From positions 6,583,321 to 6,647,320 of the forward strand of contig NC_044577.1 in NCBI RefSeq assembly GCF_901933205.1: a DNA stretch of 64,000 nucleotides. The letters run 5' to 3'. Shown piece after piece: positions 1-13,713 of the stretch. Each line of letters starts with the position of its first letter. Within the stretch, counting starts at the first letter, position 1. The DNA is from Camarhynchus parvulus. Its lineage: Eukaryota; Chordata; Aves; Passeriformes; Thraupidae. The notes below the pieces were generated by a model. The model saw only the letters and a list, made by a program, of their open reading frames with translations. It did no database searches and was not told the DNA's origin. A program made the translations under genes and the position numbers.

Positions 1-3000
1 TCTACCTTTTCCTGCCTTACCAGCATTTCCAGCGTGCTGGTGAGCTCACTGCCTGTAAAGCAGGAGACAGGGAACAGCAGAGCAGGCACTAGCACTGGCT
101 CAGGCCAAATGAAATCCTGATCAGATGTTCTTCTGAACAGCCACTTGATCAGCTGCAGTGCAGAACTGTTGGTACATGAATCAACTGCCTCCCCGAGTCC
201 AGAATAAACACTGAAGGGAGACCTTGGTGAACTCTTCCAGTTGAATTTCAGCTGGTTCCCAGGGAGCTGGGGAAAAGCTCTGACGCTGCAGCTTCTTCTT
301 GGATACCTTTCCTAAGAGATCTGTTGGATGTCTCTTTCACAGAAGCAGAAGGGCCATGATGTCAAGACAGGAGAAATTATTTCCCTGAATTTGGAGCTTC
401 TTGACTGTGTGAATGTAGCCTTACATTTATTTAATAGTGTCCTAGAAAACAATACCTCCAGGCTCCTAAAACTGCTGTAGGCCTGGTCTAAAGCCAAATC
501 TTTAATTACCTTCCTGTCTTTTGATTGTTGACTCTGCCCTGTAACAACAAAACAGAGCCTCTATTTTGGATTTGATAGTGCTGGTTAGATCATGACCTTG
601 CTACTTAAATACTGTTTCTTCTACTGTTTCAAAACCAAGTAATCCTTAGAAATATAGGTTAATAAAGGCAGCACCCTTTTCATATTAATCCCTCTGCAGA
701 TGTCAAAATACAGAGCAAACTTTTCATGTGAATTATGTCCAAACTTGGTATTTTGTGTTTTAATTCAAGTAAAAGCCAAGACTTTGTCCTCTGATTTGCA
801 AGGATGCTGTCTCTCTTCCACAGATTGTCAGTAGAATTAAATCTTGAAATGCTTAGGTATGATGATATTTCCAGTTTGCAATTTGGTATTTTAACTTTCT
901 GACTGCTGGTTTTCCTGGTACCAAATAGCTGACCTTCGGCACTTGTCCTAAAGGATACCTTCCTGGTCTGGCACCACTCTTGGTAATTGCATTGCATGTA
1001 CCCTGTGCTAACTTGTAAATGGTAGTTCCACATTTAGCTCCAGAGATTTAATTACAGATTAAACTCATGTTAATGCTGCTTCCCAGTTGGTAAAAATGGA
1101 TATCTGGTATATTAATTGGAAATCTAGAGCTTTTTTGATGATATGGTTAGTCATTTGTATAATGAAAATATCAGAGGCAGTTAGCTACATTAAGAGGTTC
1201 TTACTAAGGTAAGATATGGCAGAAGCAGCAGCTTGCAAATAAATCATGGTGATGATGGGTGAGCTGTCAGAGCTGTTGAGATGGAAAATGGTAGAGGACT
1301 TAGACAACGGAGTAAGTGTAGGGCAAATGGGTATGGTTTTCACTTGCCACAGCAGAAGCGAGTCTCTGAACCTCAGAGGGATATTATTGTGAAGTGAAAC
1401 AGTGGAGGAATAAATGAAGGGCATTGGAAAGGGATCACCATAGTGAGAGGGGTTCAAATTTCCAGTATAAACAACAAAGTCAAATAAACATTGCGCTAAT
1501 TACTTGGTAGCCCTGAAACTTGGGTGTTTGTGAATATACAGCCATACCACATCATTCTGGAATCACTCCATTTTTCTGCTTAAAAGCGTGCTTCAGTTTT
1601 GTCTTTTCTTCATTTTCTGGATAAATTGGAGGGATTTGTTCCATAGTGAAATGAAAATGGGCCCTGATAAGCTCATGGCTGATCTTAGGCTTGATTTTTT
1701 GCTCACAGTCTATACAAAGACCTTTGAAATGTCAGCAGAGCTCTTGTAGAGAAAAATTAACAGAAAAATTTTACAATAGCAGGAAGGAATTATAAGATTC
1801 CTATTAGCAAACACAGATCAGATGCATTATTGTTATTATTGCTTTGAAAGAAAATTTAAACAGAAGTAAGTGCCAGATGTCCACCCAAAAGAAGGAGGTT
1901 TTTAAAATAAAAAAAAAAAAGCAGTTGCCATTTTCTGAAAGATTTATTCACTCCTCATTATGCTGTCTGAAATTGCATTTAAATGTAACAAAGGACAGCA
2001 TTTCCAAATGTAATGAAAATTAAGCTTATTTGTATCATTTGAACAGTTGTCTGGGTTTCTAGAATATAATAATAGTTCCTTAAACTGAAAGAACAAAAAT
2101 TAAAGTGCATAAGTAATTGTAGAATTAAACAGTGTTTGTGGTGCATTATGAGCTATAAAAATCAGATGAAGCAAAACAGATTTTATTTTAAAATTGTAAA
2201 AATAAAGTTACAAGTGGTAGTCCCAATTTAAGTAATGAAAAAATGTGGTAAGTACTTGTAATACAAAATCAGAAGATTTCTGTACCTAGACTAGTGTTAT
2301 TTGCTCATGCAAGGGAAAATCCTGAGCTAATATTGCAACAATTTTTTAAAATATCTTTAGCTCTACTCAGAAGCAGAAAAGGTCTTTGCCCTACCAGCCT
2401 GGTGTCTGCACAGTGTAAATTCAATTGACCCCAAGCTGGTCTCAGACAAAAGCCTGGACTATTGCTCTTTCAAGTAGCCTACTCACCACTCTAGTGACAG
2501 AGATACATAATACAGAATCAGTTTTTCTTAAACAGAATAATTTGATATCCCAGATGATACAAAACATCAGTGTGTTCCTTTAAATTTTGTTTAGGTACAA
2601 GTGAAAACAGAAAAGAAGTGCAGTGAGCTTTGTTTCAAAAGGGAAGGCGTGCATAGGTCTTGTTTTAGCTGGCAGAGCTGACTGTGCCTGAATGGGAGGC
2701 CCACTGACTCTCTGCAGTTATGTATAGGCACAAGGAGCTCCTTGAGTGAAAATGGCTTTTCTTTTTTTCTCAAGGAATAAAATTTTGAGCAGCTTTTTAA
2801 TCCTGGTTGGTGAACAGTCAAACTAAGACTGGTTTGTGTTTTATGACCAATTATATATTTTGTCGTATTCCTACAATTCTTCTGTGGCACAATATTCAGT
2901 GCTGAATTTTTCAGAGGCAGAATTGTGGCTATACATCCATGAATAAAAAATCATGTTCAATTAATTTTTCAGTGCTGATCAGGTTTTAAAGATGTCACAT

Positions 3001-6000
3001 GCAAGGCCCTTAGGACTGAAGCCATATTTTTTTTCTAGTGTGATAGTAATGCATGTATGCAGTTGGCAGGGACATTAGGAAATCAATATACAGTGATTCT
3101 TTGGCAAGAAGCAGAAACACTGTGCTGTTTAGCATTGCTTGCTCTTGGAGGTCTCTACTGATTTCTTGGGAATTCAATCCTATTCTGCTGTTCCTAAGTG
3201 GGAGGAGAGAATACAGCCTGAAATCTCAGCTGAAAGGTTTGAAATGAGGTGTATTTGGACATGGAAGCAAGGCACAGGAAAAGTCTGAAGGCATAAGGAA
3301 GGTTTAATTTTGATGAATGGAATGTGATTTAATCTGACAGATGTGAGACAAATAGACCTTTTAAAAGATCCCTAAATCTGTTGGCACTGGATATGAAGAG
3401 TCACACCCAATTTCTGCTGCCAGGTACATGATGCAGTGTAACAGTGCATCAGAATGGTTCAGGCTTGTTTGCTGTGGCCGTCCAGCTCTCCCCTTTGCAA
3501 AGGCACTGAAAGAAATATTTCAGTTCAAAAAGCTCCTATTTCAGTTGAGCCATTGTATTTCTAAGAAGGTGTCTAATATATCAAGTTTTCCTGTTGCTTC
3601 TCTGGTTTTGGGAGGGAAGGAGGAAAATGTTTTGTGCAGTGCTCAAGGACAGCCTTGATGTCCAGCAGTTGCACCAGTAAAACTTTGAGCTAATTTTGCA
3701 GCTTAACTACAAATCATTGTGTTGACACTGCCCCCAGATGAGACAAAAATATCTAATGTGAAATCCCACAGAGCTTAATACTAACATTTTAAACCTCCTT
3801 AATATATTTTTCTTTGCGTGTGGACACATTGTAGGATTTAATACACAAGGGCAGGGAAAAAATTATAGAGAAATATTCACCATCAAAATGAAAAGCAGCT
3901 TTAAATAAATTTCTTCAGAAGGATAGGATATTACAAATATGATTAATCTCTATAGATCTATATACTTTTCTTATGCTTTTCTTATTTTCTAAACCCTCTT
4001 ACAGAAGGTTTTAAGATGAAGGGCATTGAAGTACTGAGACCTTAGACCAGGCTTTCTGGGATTACAGCAAGCCAAAGATTCTCAACTGTTTTAATGTGTA
4101 GTGCTATTTTAACTATTTTAAGAATGTAAGTGGATTTTTGTTGTACCTCTGTGTACTGCTTAGAATATATTTGATACAGAAGTCACCTTAGCCACTACAC
4201 TCACTGCTCCCAAACTGCCTGAATCCCTGGAGTATTGGTTCCCCATGGGTTGTTAAGCTCAGTAAACCAAGGCTTGAAGGCCTTGTGTCTTAAAATAGCA
4301 ATCTTAGAATTTTACTGGTGTAAAACATCCTGTATTATATGTTGGTAAATATGTTTTTGAAAACTGGAGCTGCTTCTGTCATCAGAGAAATCAGTCCTCT
4401 TCATTTACTGGAGAAAGCCCTTCCTCCATGAGCTGCATTTTGCTCCCACAGATTTTGGGTTTCCCATCCTTTAGATTGTCAGTCAGGATTTTAGGTCACA
4501 TATTTTGTATTTTCAAACCATGCAATACTCTATGACTAACTTTTAAATGGGTTTGAAAAATTTATTTAAGGGCTCAGTTTTATGCTGTCTATTTTCCAGC
4601 CTACAAAGAGAGACCACCAAAGCTTCAACTGGAAAAATACATGTAGGGGTTTCTCTTTTCCTGTTAGTTTAAATCTTTCTCTCCCTTCATGTAGCTGTTG
4701 AGAGTAGTATTATCTAAACTAAACTACATGTTGATAACAGTCAGATAAATGTCCTACCCATTAACAAATTTCAGCTCTAAATTAGCTGGTTTCTAACCAT
4801 CATCTAATTAAAGGACAGAGAATGTCCCAACTTAGTTCTTAAGATGCATTAGGAATAGTTAGTGAACAGGGATATATTCAGGATTGTTTACATGAGACGA
4901 GGCTTGGTGACTTGATGAATCTCTTTTTACTCCCTGCCCTGTCTTGCTAAATGCAGAGCTTTAACTTGGATCCTTCTGGCTTCTTATCAATATTAGAGTC
5001 ATGATTGCAGATGGATAGGCTGTATCAATTTAAATCAATGGTGTGTTGGCATGGTCAGTCACTGGGAAGGATCTTTTTTCAGCTTTGCTTTCAGTTTGTA
5101 TCTGTGTTGTATTTTTCATGTTTGTTTTGGATAGAAACTAAATCTGGATGCGGCATGACTCTGACAGTCTGAAAGTAGTTTCTGGAAAACCTAATTAAAG
5201 GATTGGAAAAATGTTGGTTGGTATCATTGCAAGTTGAAAGCCTGGTTAAATGAAATTTGAAAAATCTCAGCCTCCAGTAGTGAAGCTGTTATGGAAATTG
5301 GAGACAAAATCAGGAATATAGTGTGATAATTCCCAAATTATATAAAACCCAGCATTAAAGCGTTAACTAATATAATACCAATTAGAACACTGAAGTATTC
5401 ACTAATATCTACTCATATTTCCTGAACCTTGAAGTTGTTTATAATACAGTAAAAGCTGATGCTAGAGGGGTGGTTTACAGAAAAAGGCAAAGTCTTGCCT
5501 AGATTTGATAACATTTGAAAATGGTGCAGAGAATTTCCTTACATTAAGTATAATTTCCTTTTTAACATGGGAGAAACTGGATTATTTATTAATGTAAACA
5601 AATACACATAGGAATAATCCAAAGCCCAACATGTCAGTTAAAAAATTTCTGCAAATTTAACTCTGCTGTAGGTCAGGCCAGTGGATTCCCCCAGTGCACA
5701 GTACAAATGGGGCTCTTTATATGTATGGCCAAACAGTGTCTTTGGAATGCTTCCAGCAGAGCTTGGCTTTGATTTGACTTTAATTTATTTCAGCTTGTTA
5801 AGCCACTACTATATGATTTAAATAAATGTTATTTTAATGGATGCAGATAAAAAGAGATGTACTTCATGATATGAAGTTCAATTTTGGAGCCTGGCTGCTT
5901 AAATACCTCCATTTTGCCAGCACATAAATAAGTTTTCATTAACAAAAAACCCCACGGATAGCTTGTAAACATCTGAAAAGCCTCAGAGTGTGTGTTGGGA

Positions 6001-6369
6001 GAAAAAAAAATAATTTCAGTTTGAAGTTTGAACTCTGTCGAGTGACTTTCACGTGACTGTTTCATCTAGAAACCTCTTGGGAAAGTTTATTTTTTGTATT
6101 TCTTGAATGTTGCATTTCAATTGCAGTTTAGATCTCCATAGAATTAAAGGAAACGAACTTTATAGTAGTTCATGTGAAGGAAGAAGGTTACATTTAAACA
6201 CATAAACAGAGAATTAACTAAAAGTCTACCAGTCTCATCAGAAGTCTAGATAGCCAGAAAAAAATTAATATTTAGAAATTATGGTGGTTTTATTTTTTAA
6301 AACCATTTAGAGTTTCTCCAGGAGCGGGTATTGTAACAAGAGAAAGGTTTTCTATAGGGTGCAGCTTGA
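1..6369. other. AT-rich non-coding DNA, no gene seen
   Basis: About 6.4 kb with no recognisable gene, RNA or young mobile element. The first 300 bases are richer in G and C than the rest. Short A or T runs occur, for example near 1,908-1,920 and 6,002-6,010. Open frames are short, and none shows a domain or a run of conserved-looking residues. It is compatible with intergenic or deep intronic DNA. Confidence 0.6.
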
Positions 6370-6895
6370 ATTGAAGGGATTCTCCCACTTTTCTGTGGAA
6401 TTTGTTGCAATGTTGAATTCTTCTCATGATGAATTTTTTTTCTTAAGCATGTATGGATTTCTTCCTGAAGGTATTTGTCTGTTTCCTCTTGTCCTGTCAC
6501 CATTATCCTTATGAAGAGAGCATCTCTACCTTCTCCATAAAACCTTTGAAATAGTTTTTTTCTTAAGCAGGTATGGATTTCTTCCTGCACTTGTCTCTTT
6601 CCTCTTGTCCTGTCCATTATCCTCAAGAAGAGAGCATCTCTCCCTTCTCCATAAAACCTTTGAAATATGGCAAGTTTGATCAGAGCCTCCAAACCTCCAT
6701 TTCTTTTGGCTGAGCAAACACCTTTCCTTCAGCCTCTCCCCATGCCTCAGTTCCCAAACTATCTCTATGGCTTGGTGGCCCTCCATGGCCCCCTGCACGT
6801 TGCCAGTGCCTCTCAGAGTGGGGTAATTCCAAGGAGACCCAGTGTTCTGGGTGTGGCAGAGTGGAATCATGACCTGCCTTGATCTGCTGAACACT
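6370..6895 (-). mobile_element. CR1 LINE fragment, 5'-truncated, with internal duplication
   Basis: Read on the minus strand, this block follows the 3' part of an avian CR1 (non-LTR retrotransposon). First comes a segment like the end of the reverse-transcriptase ORF, with a 'gagggccac'-type stretch near 6,780-6,790 and 'gagaggctgaa' near 6,730. Next is the CR1 phrase 'gacaggacaagaggaaa', present twice (about 6,595-6,625 and 6,480-6,505), and then a degenerate zone corresponding to the untranslated 3' region. The usual terminal 8-base repeats are not visible, so the 3' end is lost or decayed. A piece of about 114-120 bp (6,434-6,553 and 6,554-6,667) is present in two tandem copies, which is not part of the CR1 consensus. 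The minus-strand open frame covering it (7,101-6,526) is decayed retrotransposon sequence plus chance extension, not a host gene. The upstream limit near 6,895 is approximate. Confidence 0.72.
6434..6667. repeat. Two-copy tandem duplication inside the CR1
   Basis: The motif 'tcttaagca' followed by 'ggtatggatttcttcctg'-like sequence occurs at 6,441 and again at 6,561, a 120-base shift. 'cataaaacctttgaaat' closes each copy, near 6,536-6,552 and 6,650-6,666. The second copy is shorter by a few bases and carries substitutions, so the duplication is not recent. On the minus strand it repeats the same peptide-like stretch in slightly different form. Confidence 0.9.
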
Positions 6896-9800
6896 TTAAG
6901 CTTTACACCTATTTTTGCTAAAGCTTGTGCTTTTCTGGTTAAACCAGACCTCCAGCCTGCTCTGCTTTCTCTTCCTAAGGAGGTTCTTGTCTCTGCTGTA
7001 TCTACCTCTCCTTCTAGCTCAGTGTCACACCCAGATTTGCAGTGGGTGCTTTCAATTCCATCATTCCAATCATTTATACAGATATGGAACACCATGTGCA
7101 TTTATTTTGGATTTCTAGCTGGGGGTGGCAACCTTCTAAGCATAAAAAAATGCACCTATTTTGTACAGGTTTACAGCATTTCTAAATCAAAGGTGGCTGT
7201 GACATGTGAAATATAAATGTACAAAGACATATTTACCACCCATCTGGCAGCTGTTTCCTAGACAATAACTTACATAAGATTGATGCTTTTCAGAACATTT
7301 GGAATTCTCTAGAGACCTGTAGTAAAAGCCTACTCTGTACTTTGAAGCAATGTGTGTCTACCAGGATATTTTATTCACATACTTATTTTTTTAATTCAGT
7401 CATTTCTGAGAGATGTAGGCAAGAACAGCCATTAAAGTGTCAGATAAAGAAGACATTAATTCATTTACATGCTTCATGGCACAACATATTTGGTATCTCA
7501 GCTCTTAGTAAGTTGTTTCAGCACAAAATGGCCCAACTTGTTCAGTCTTTAATTGCATTCCATATTGAAAAGTTGTGTTATTTTGTATTGCTCCTAAAGG
7601 ATATTTCAGACATCTTAGGAGAGCAGCATGATATTGTGACAGCCTGATGTTGAAAATGGGCATGTATCAAAGCTCTTTGGCTAATTTTGAGGGGGAAAAA
7701 CAAAAGAATTTGGATTAGAGAACTTGAAATCTGTGTCTAGATTTTATGTTTGTGGACTTGGTCTTCATAAGTGGAAAGAAGCTTCTCTTGAATAGAGAAG
7801 TTTCAATGCCAAATTGCAAACAAACTTTAAAGTTAAAAAAGAAAAGGAAAATTACTTCCAAGTAACATGCCCAGGGGCCTTTTTTTTCAATAAGGTTATT
7901 AAAGGCTTGGCCATGAGAGTTATTCTATAACTGCCATCTGTCTTTTTCTTCTTTTTTCTCTCTCACAAATGTTTCTCATGTGTTTATTCGCCATTCCAGG
8001 TGAAGTCTCTGTGGAAGTAACTGTTCATTCTCTTCCCAATTAATTCACTAGGAAATCCTAGCTTGGCTTTGGGGTGGAACTTTGTTCTCCTTGTGTGGCA
8101 GCTGAGCACTGATGATTACTGGGATGAGTTTCAAATGACAGAAGCATGTCACTTGCTTTTTGATCTTTAGTTTAAAGACCAGCTGGAAAAGATATAATTG
8201 TCTAATCTTTTTTTCTAAGAATAAACCCATTAAAAGTAAGAATTAACATGCACAAGGGTAAAACTGTTCATGCAGTAACCAAGCACAGTTTTATGAAGCT
8301 GGACAAACATCCAGCCTGTATCTTAGGAAGAATATTTTTTTCACTTTTCTGTTCAGATAATTTATTACAATCAGTCGTGTTGGAGGGTGCCTGAACTTGC
8401 TTCCTTTTTCCTTTGCAGCTTCCTTATTTTAGCTCAGATGGGACTTTGCTTTAGATCACATAATATGGTAGAAGGTCTGTTATTTGACCTGGGACTAGGG
8501 TCACACAACCAATCTTGGCTAATCTAAAATTAAATGTAAACAATGCTAAAATATATTTAATTTATCTACTTAAACTTGGGAGCTGCCAAGTAGAACAGTA
8601 CTTTATTATTGCACAATAAAACACAATTAGAATAATGGCTGTTAATGTTTGAAGCTTTTTTTAATTGAATACAGCAAAGCTTTAATTCCACAATATTATT
8701 ATTGCAGCTGGTTCTCTGTTTGTTGAGGGCTTGAGGAGACACTTCCTATTTTGTTTGATTTATAGCCTTGTAACACCACAAATAAGAATTTTCAACTGCA
8801 CAATGGATGGAAAAGACAAAATTATTTTTAAAATTGGTCATGTTTCACAAATTGTTACTTCTACTCCATAGTCAAGTATTTCCTACTTCTGGAGAGCTCC
8901 CCTCCCACCCCTACCTTCCTTAACTATGATAATTGTGTTTCCAGTTAGATTTCAAATTATTACACCAATAGGGTAATTTCTATTATGAAATTCATTCTTT
9001 AGAAAGGTTGAAAGAAATAGCCATAGTCTATGGTTTTAGAGACACAAACTATAAAAATTTAGTTATGTAGATTAAATTGTTTATTTGAGGCTCTGTTTTT
9101 TTATATGGTTCAAATCTGTAGCTGCAGCAGTTTGAACAATTCCAGGATAAATTGCCATTAAAGGCTAAGAAAGTCAAGGAAATGTTAAATACTCTGTGGG
9201 GGCACTTGGATTCTTTAAGAGAACATATCCCAGGTCGCTGTGAATTAATTCTGCTTCCTTGGTGAAGCCTCATGAGTTCAGTACTGTGTTCACTTTTGTT
9301 CCAGAATATTTCCAAATGTATTTGATACTAGACAGGTACTCAGGGATATTTCTCACTGTATCATGTGTCCTAAGAACATCTGTGGTTGTATTTCTCCTAA
9401 TCTGACATGGGATTAATTCACATTCAGATCTTTCTATGATGGATGTGTGTGGTGTGCAAGATGGTCTAAGATTTTACTTGGTTACTGTAATTCATTTGGG
9501 ACAGACAGAAAAGAGACAAAGACCTTTTCACTCAGAAAAAAACAAATTAGCAATACTAAAAAAAAAGGGAAATTGTATTAGAAGATGTGGAGCTTTGTTT
9601 AGCTGTTAAAGTTTTTAAGTATTCTGCCTTAAAACTAGGAGAATTTCAAGCCATTTTGTATTGGCTATAGAGTCCAGACAAATTTTGGGTATCACAGCCC
9701 CAAACAGATATGAAACACTTTTTTCTACAGTTTAGTGTGACTCTTTTTGCTTGTGCTGTTTAATACAGCGCTGTGCTGAGAGACTCACAAAAAAGCCCAA

Positions 9801-12800
9801 ACTAAACTATTGTTGTTTGGGAGGCTGCCTGTGCCAGAAATGGTGCTTTCCCTAAAATAATCTTCATGTGACTGTGATTCACAGAAATTTCTGTTTTAGA
9901 AAAAAAAAAAAAGCTGCTAAAGGTCACAAACCACTCACCTTCATTTGTTAGCTGTGCTGTGTGGAGGGAGTAAGTGGTGACTGGTCAGGGTGTTCTCCTT
10001 GCTTGCAGGAGGTTAAAAGGGAAATCTGTGCATTCAGTGCAACTGGATGAGCTCAGCCTCACAGCCTGACATGGGCGAAGCTTTCATAACCTTCACTCAC
10101 TTATTGCATAAGCTGAGATGGGGAGGGGCACTTGTAGCAGGGCCAAGACATCAAGACACTATCTCTGTTTTCAGGAAAAAAAAAAAAGAAAATCTATATT
10201 ATATATCCTCATTATCCCCTTTGTCACTGTTTTTATCTGTTTCATTACAAGTTTCCCTAAGAAGTTCAGATGAAAGTCAACCTATGTGTGTGTGTTCCCA
10301 TGCATGTGTTCTCAAAGTATTTCTCTTTTATTTGCTGTGGTTTAGAGTAAAATAAACCTCAGAACAAAATGGTGAAAGCTTGGACAGTAGATTCGAGTGC
10401 CTCTTGAGTTCCACAAACTGCTATTGTGAATTATAATTATGAAAAAGACTGGTTTATGTCATCTGAAAAGAATAGGAAATTTCTGCACAAAATATGAAGT
10501 TTTTAACAGGCTAAACCCCAGATTTTAAAATGGGTGGGATTTAAACATCCAGATTAAAACTGGATTATTCTGGTTAGCTTTTACACCTAGAATATTTGCA
10601 TGACAGTGCTTACCTTTTGTTTAGAGGTTAAAATACACTGCAGATTATCTTTTTCTAGCAAATCAATACACTTAGAAAGCCAAAAAATTTGTTGGGTTAA
10701 TTTTTAGAATAAAACCTGAAGTTTTGAAATACAGAATTTTCCAAACCACCAGAAATATTCATTGTAGAGTACTTAAAAGAGATGTAACATTTGGTTTTAT
10801 TAAGAGCTTCAAGCAACATTAATTTTATAGCTGATAGTTACTTTGATTTTTAAGTTTATGATAGGCACAACAGTATAAGAAGAACTTTGCTTTGTGTTGA
10901 AGATTATAAAAACTGAATTTTTATTTGGCTAAAATTCGTAGTACTGCACCTGCAAAAAAGAACATGAATCTGTGCTTGTTCTTGCAGACAAAGGGTGGTT
11001 GGGCAATTCAGCATCTGTTCATTAAATATGTGCTCTTGTGCCTGGAGGCAAATACAAAATCAGGAGTTCTGCTTCATATGACCTGCTCCATTCTAGAAAC
11101 CTCATCTGTATTTTTCAGTCTTGCAACACTGGCTACAGTCTTTTGTGAATTGAGATTTTTTTGGAACAAACTGAACTAGTAAGATTAAAAAGTCTTCAGC
11201 GTGTGAGACACATAATGAAAAGCCTTTGAGAAAAGTATGAACACAGTCAAAGTAATCCAAGAAGTCTTTTCAGTCAGGACACAACCTTTTGCTTACCAAG
11301 CTTTAATTTATTACATTCGCTATGAAATTAGCTAAAACTCAGATGGTTGTTAGAAACAGAAATAAATACACTTGATTTTAAAATAGATTTATTAATCTAT
11401 TCCTTAAGACTGCATAGAAACTCCTTGTCCAGGAAAAAATAATAACTTCATTTTGCAGAAGATAAACAATACAAAGAGGCTGCACTGCAGAAAAACAAAT
11501 GTTGGTATATGCTGACAGAAGTAAAGGAAGCTTTCCTAGGACATGAAAACACAGTGCAGTTGGAGGTGATGATAGGATTTGAATGTTTGTGTTTGGGAGT
11601 TCTTAACTTTAACATGAATGCATATTTCTTTAGGTGTCAGATTGTTTTCTTCCCACTGAAAAAGGATTTTTATCCTGACCATGGTAAATATAATGGCAGT
11701 AACTCACAAATTGAGTATATTAAAAAAGAATTTAAAATGTGAAATCTTAATATAAGCACTGTTGTAAATGGCTTAAAAGTCTAATAAAGTTATGTTTTAA
11801 AGGAATAAGATTTCTTAACAATTTATCCCAATTTAGAAGACTAGAGAATGAACTGTGTATTCTTTGATTTTATGATATAAAATCTACATAAGTCTTGCTA
11901 AATGTAAAGTGCATCTATGCAGTTTCATTGCTACTTAGTCAGAACAGCCATAAAACTGGCACTTACTATAGTAAATATCACCAGGTCTTTGAAATATCAG
12001 AAGAAGCTTAATTTTCTGCCATTCAGCTTCTTGCTTTGATCCCTATTGTAAAAATAGCTTATCACTTAATCCGTTGTTAATTGTAAAAATAGAATCTTGC
12101 TGTTTTGATTGGTTGACTGTGGTTTTGTAACTCCCTACTGCCCTCAGGAAAGAGGAGACAATGTTATACTTCAAATAAAATGAGGGAAAACTTTATTGTG
12201 GAAAGGTAGGCAAAGTCCTATCTCTGCCTACATCCCTACCTTTAAATAATGTATTTTTTGGCTAGTTACTCACTTTCTGCAACAAGGGTGTCCCTGATTT
12301 CAGCAGGTGAAAGTCTTGCAGATTTCTTTGAAGTGCTATCACCAGAAAAGAGTTCAAACTGGCTGGCTGGTCTGAGGACTGACCAACAGTCCATATCTTG
12401 AGTGATTCTCACTTTTGCTAAATATTCAAGGAAATAACTAGATATAATCTCAGCTCTAACAGGAAAACTGGGTACAAGTATTCAAGTCTCTGTAATGACA
12501 TAAAAAGAGAGTGCAACTTCACCAAGTCTTTGCTTTAGATCAGGAATGTGATTTTGAAGTGAATCTCCCATTTCCACCCTTACTGTGCAATGGCTCATAT
12601 TGCAGAGCAACCAATGCCTAACAAAAAAAAATTAAAATGGAAAACGTGCTCCAGAAGCGCACTGGAAAAAATTACTATTGTGTTTACATTTGTATAACCA
12701 TTTTGAGGCCAATATGTGAGCCCAAGGAGGGGCTGAGAACTTTTCAACTTGCTTGCTGATTCTGGGTTGCTTTGAAACATGCTGAGTGGATAGCCCTGGA

Positions 12801-13713
12801 AGGCTGCCAAAGCTACAGCCAAAGTTGCAGCAAATAGCTCAGAATATTTTGCTGGAGAGGTACATGTTTTTTTTACTGGATAAACCAAGAGCATATTCAA
12901 AGAAAATAGCACAGAGACACTATGCTCTGTTTTCGTGGAAAAGCTGGCAGCTTTTCAGGCAATTCACAGGCTGAAAAAGTGGTGTGAACATTGAGTAACA
13001 AATATCTTCTGTTGTTTATTTTCAGGGAAACAATTTTGTAGATGGGATTTTATTAAGGAAATATAAAACACTTTTAGCAGTACTTACTCCTAGTACTAGT
13101 ACTATTTCTCCTTTGCCATATAACTATGAATATGGGTCAAAGAAGCCTATATGACCCTAGTCTGAATTGTTTCTCTGTGTGGATCCACACATATAGCACA
13201 GCACCAGTCCTTTGTGGAGGTTACTCTGTGCTAAAGAGATCCTGTTTGCATCTGACTCTAACAGCTCCAAAAAAATCTTTTTCTGACCTAAGTGTTTTGG
13301 CTCAGAAAGAAAAGAATAATTACAGAACAATTTTTAAATAATTGGAAAGCATTTGAATTTTCTTTCGCCTTTCTCCTTTTCATTTTTGTTTTAATGTGCT
13401 GAAACAGCAGTTTTGAAGGCATAAGGCATCTTTGTGATTCAGTTGTCAAATAATACATCAGAGAAGCCAAGTGCTGGGCAGTGTTTCCTTACCTTTGCTC
13501 TACCTCACATAGCCTTCCAAACCCCAGAGTGTGAACAGTTAGCTATGTAAGTAAGTTTTGGATATCTCTTTTAGCGAGTGTTTCATGGGGACATGAAGTC
13601 TGCTGTACTTTGTTGCTTAATAACTTGTTCTGAACTTTGCATCTGGGGACAGGCGTGGGGCTGTGCAGCTGTGTTGGTGCACTCCAGTGCGGTGGGCAGC
13701 CCCAAGGGCAGGG
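6896..13713. other. AT-rich non-coding DNA, no gene seen
   Basis: About 6.8 kb without a supported gene. It holds short A runs (near 9,900 and 10,177) and a short inverted AT repeat near 11,383-11,402. The palindromic stretch 'tagtactagtacta' lies near 13,092. Open frames reach about 100 codons but show no recognisable domain. Confidence 0.55.

Noticed and set aside
6526..7101. 191-codon minus-strand open frame as a host gene
   Set aside because: Much of it matches decayed CR1 sequence including the tandem duplication. The remainder has no domain.
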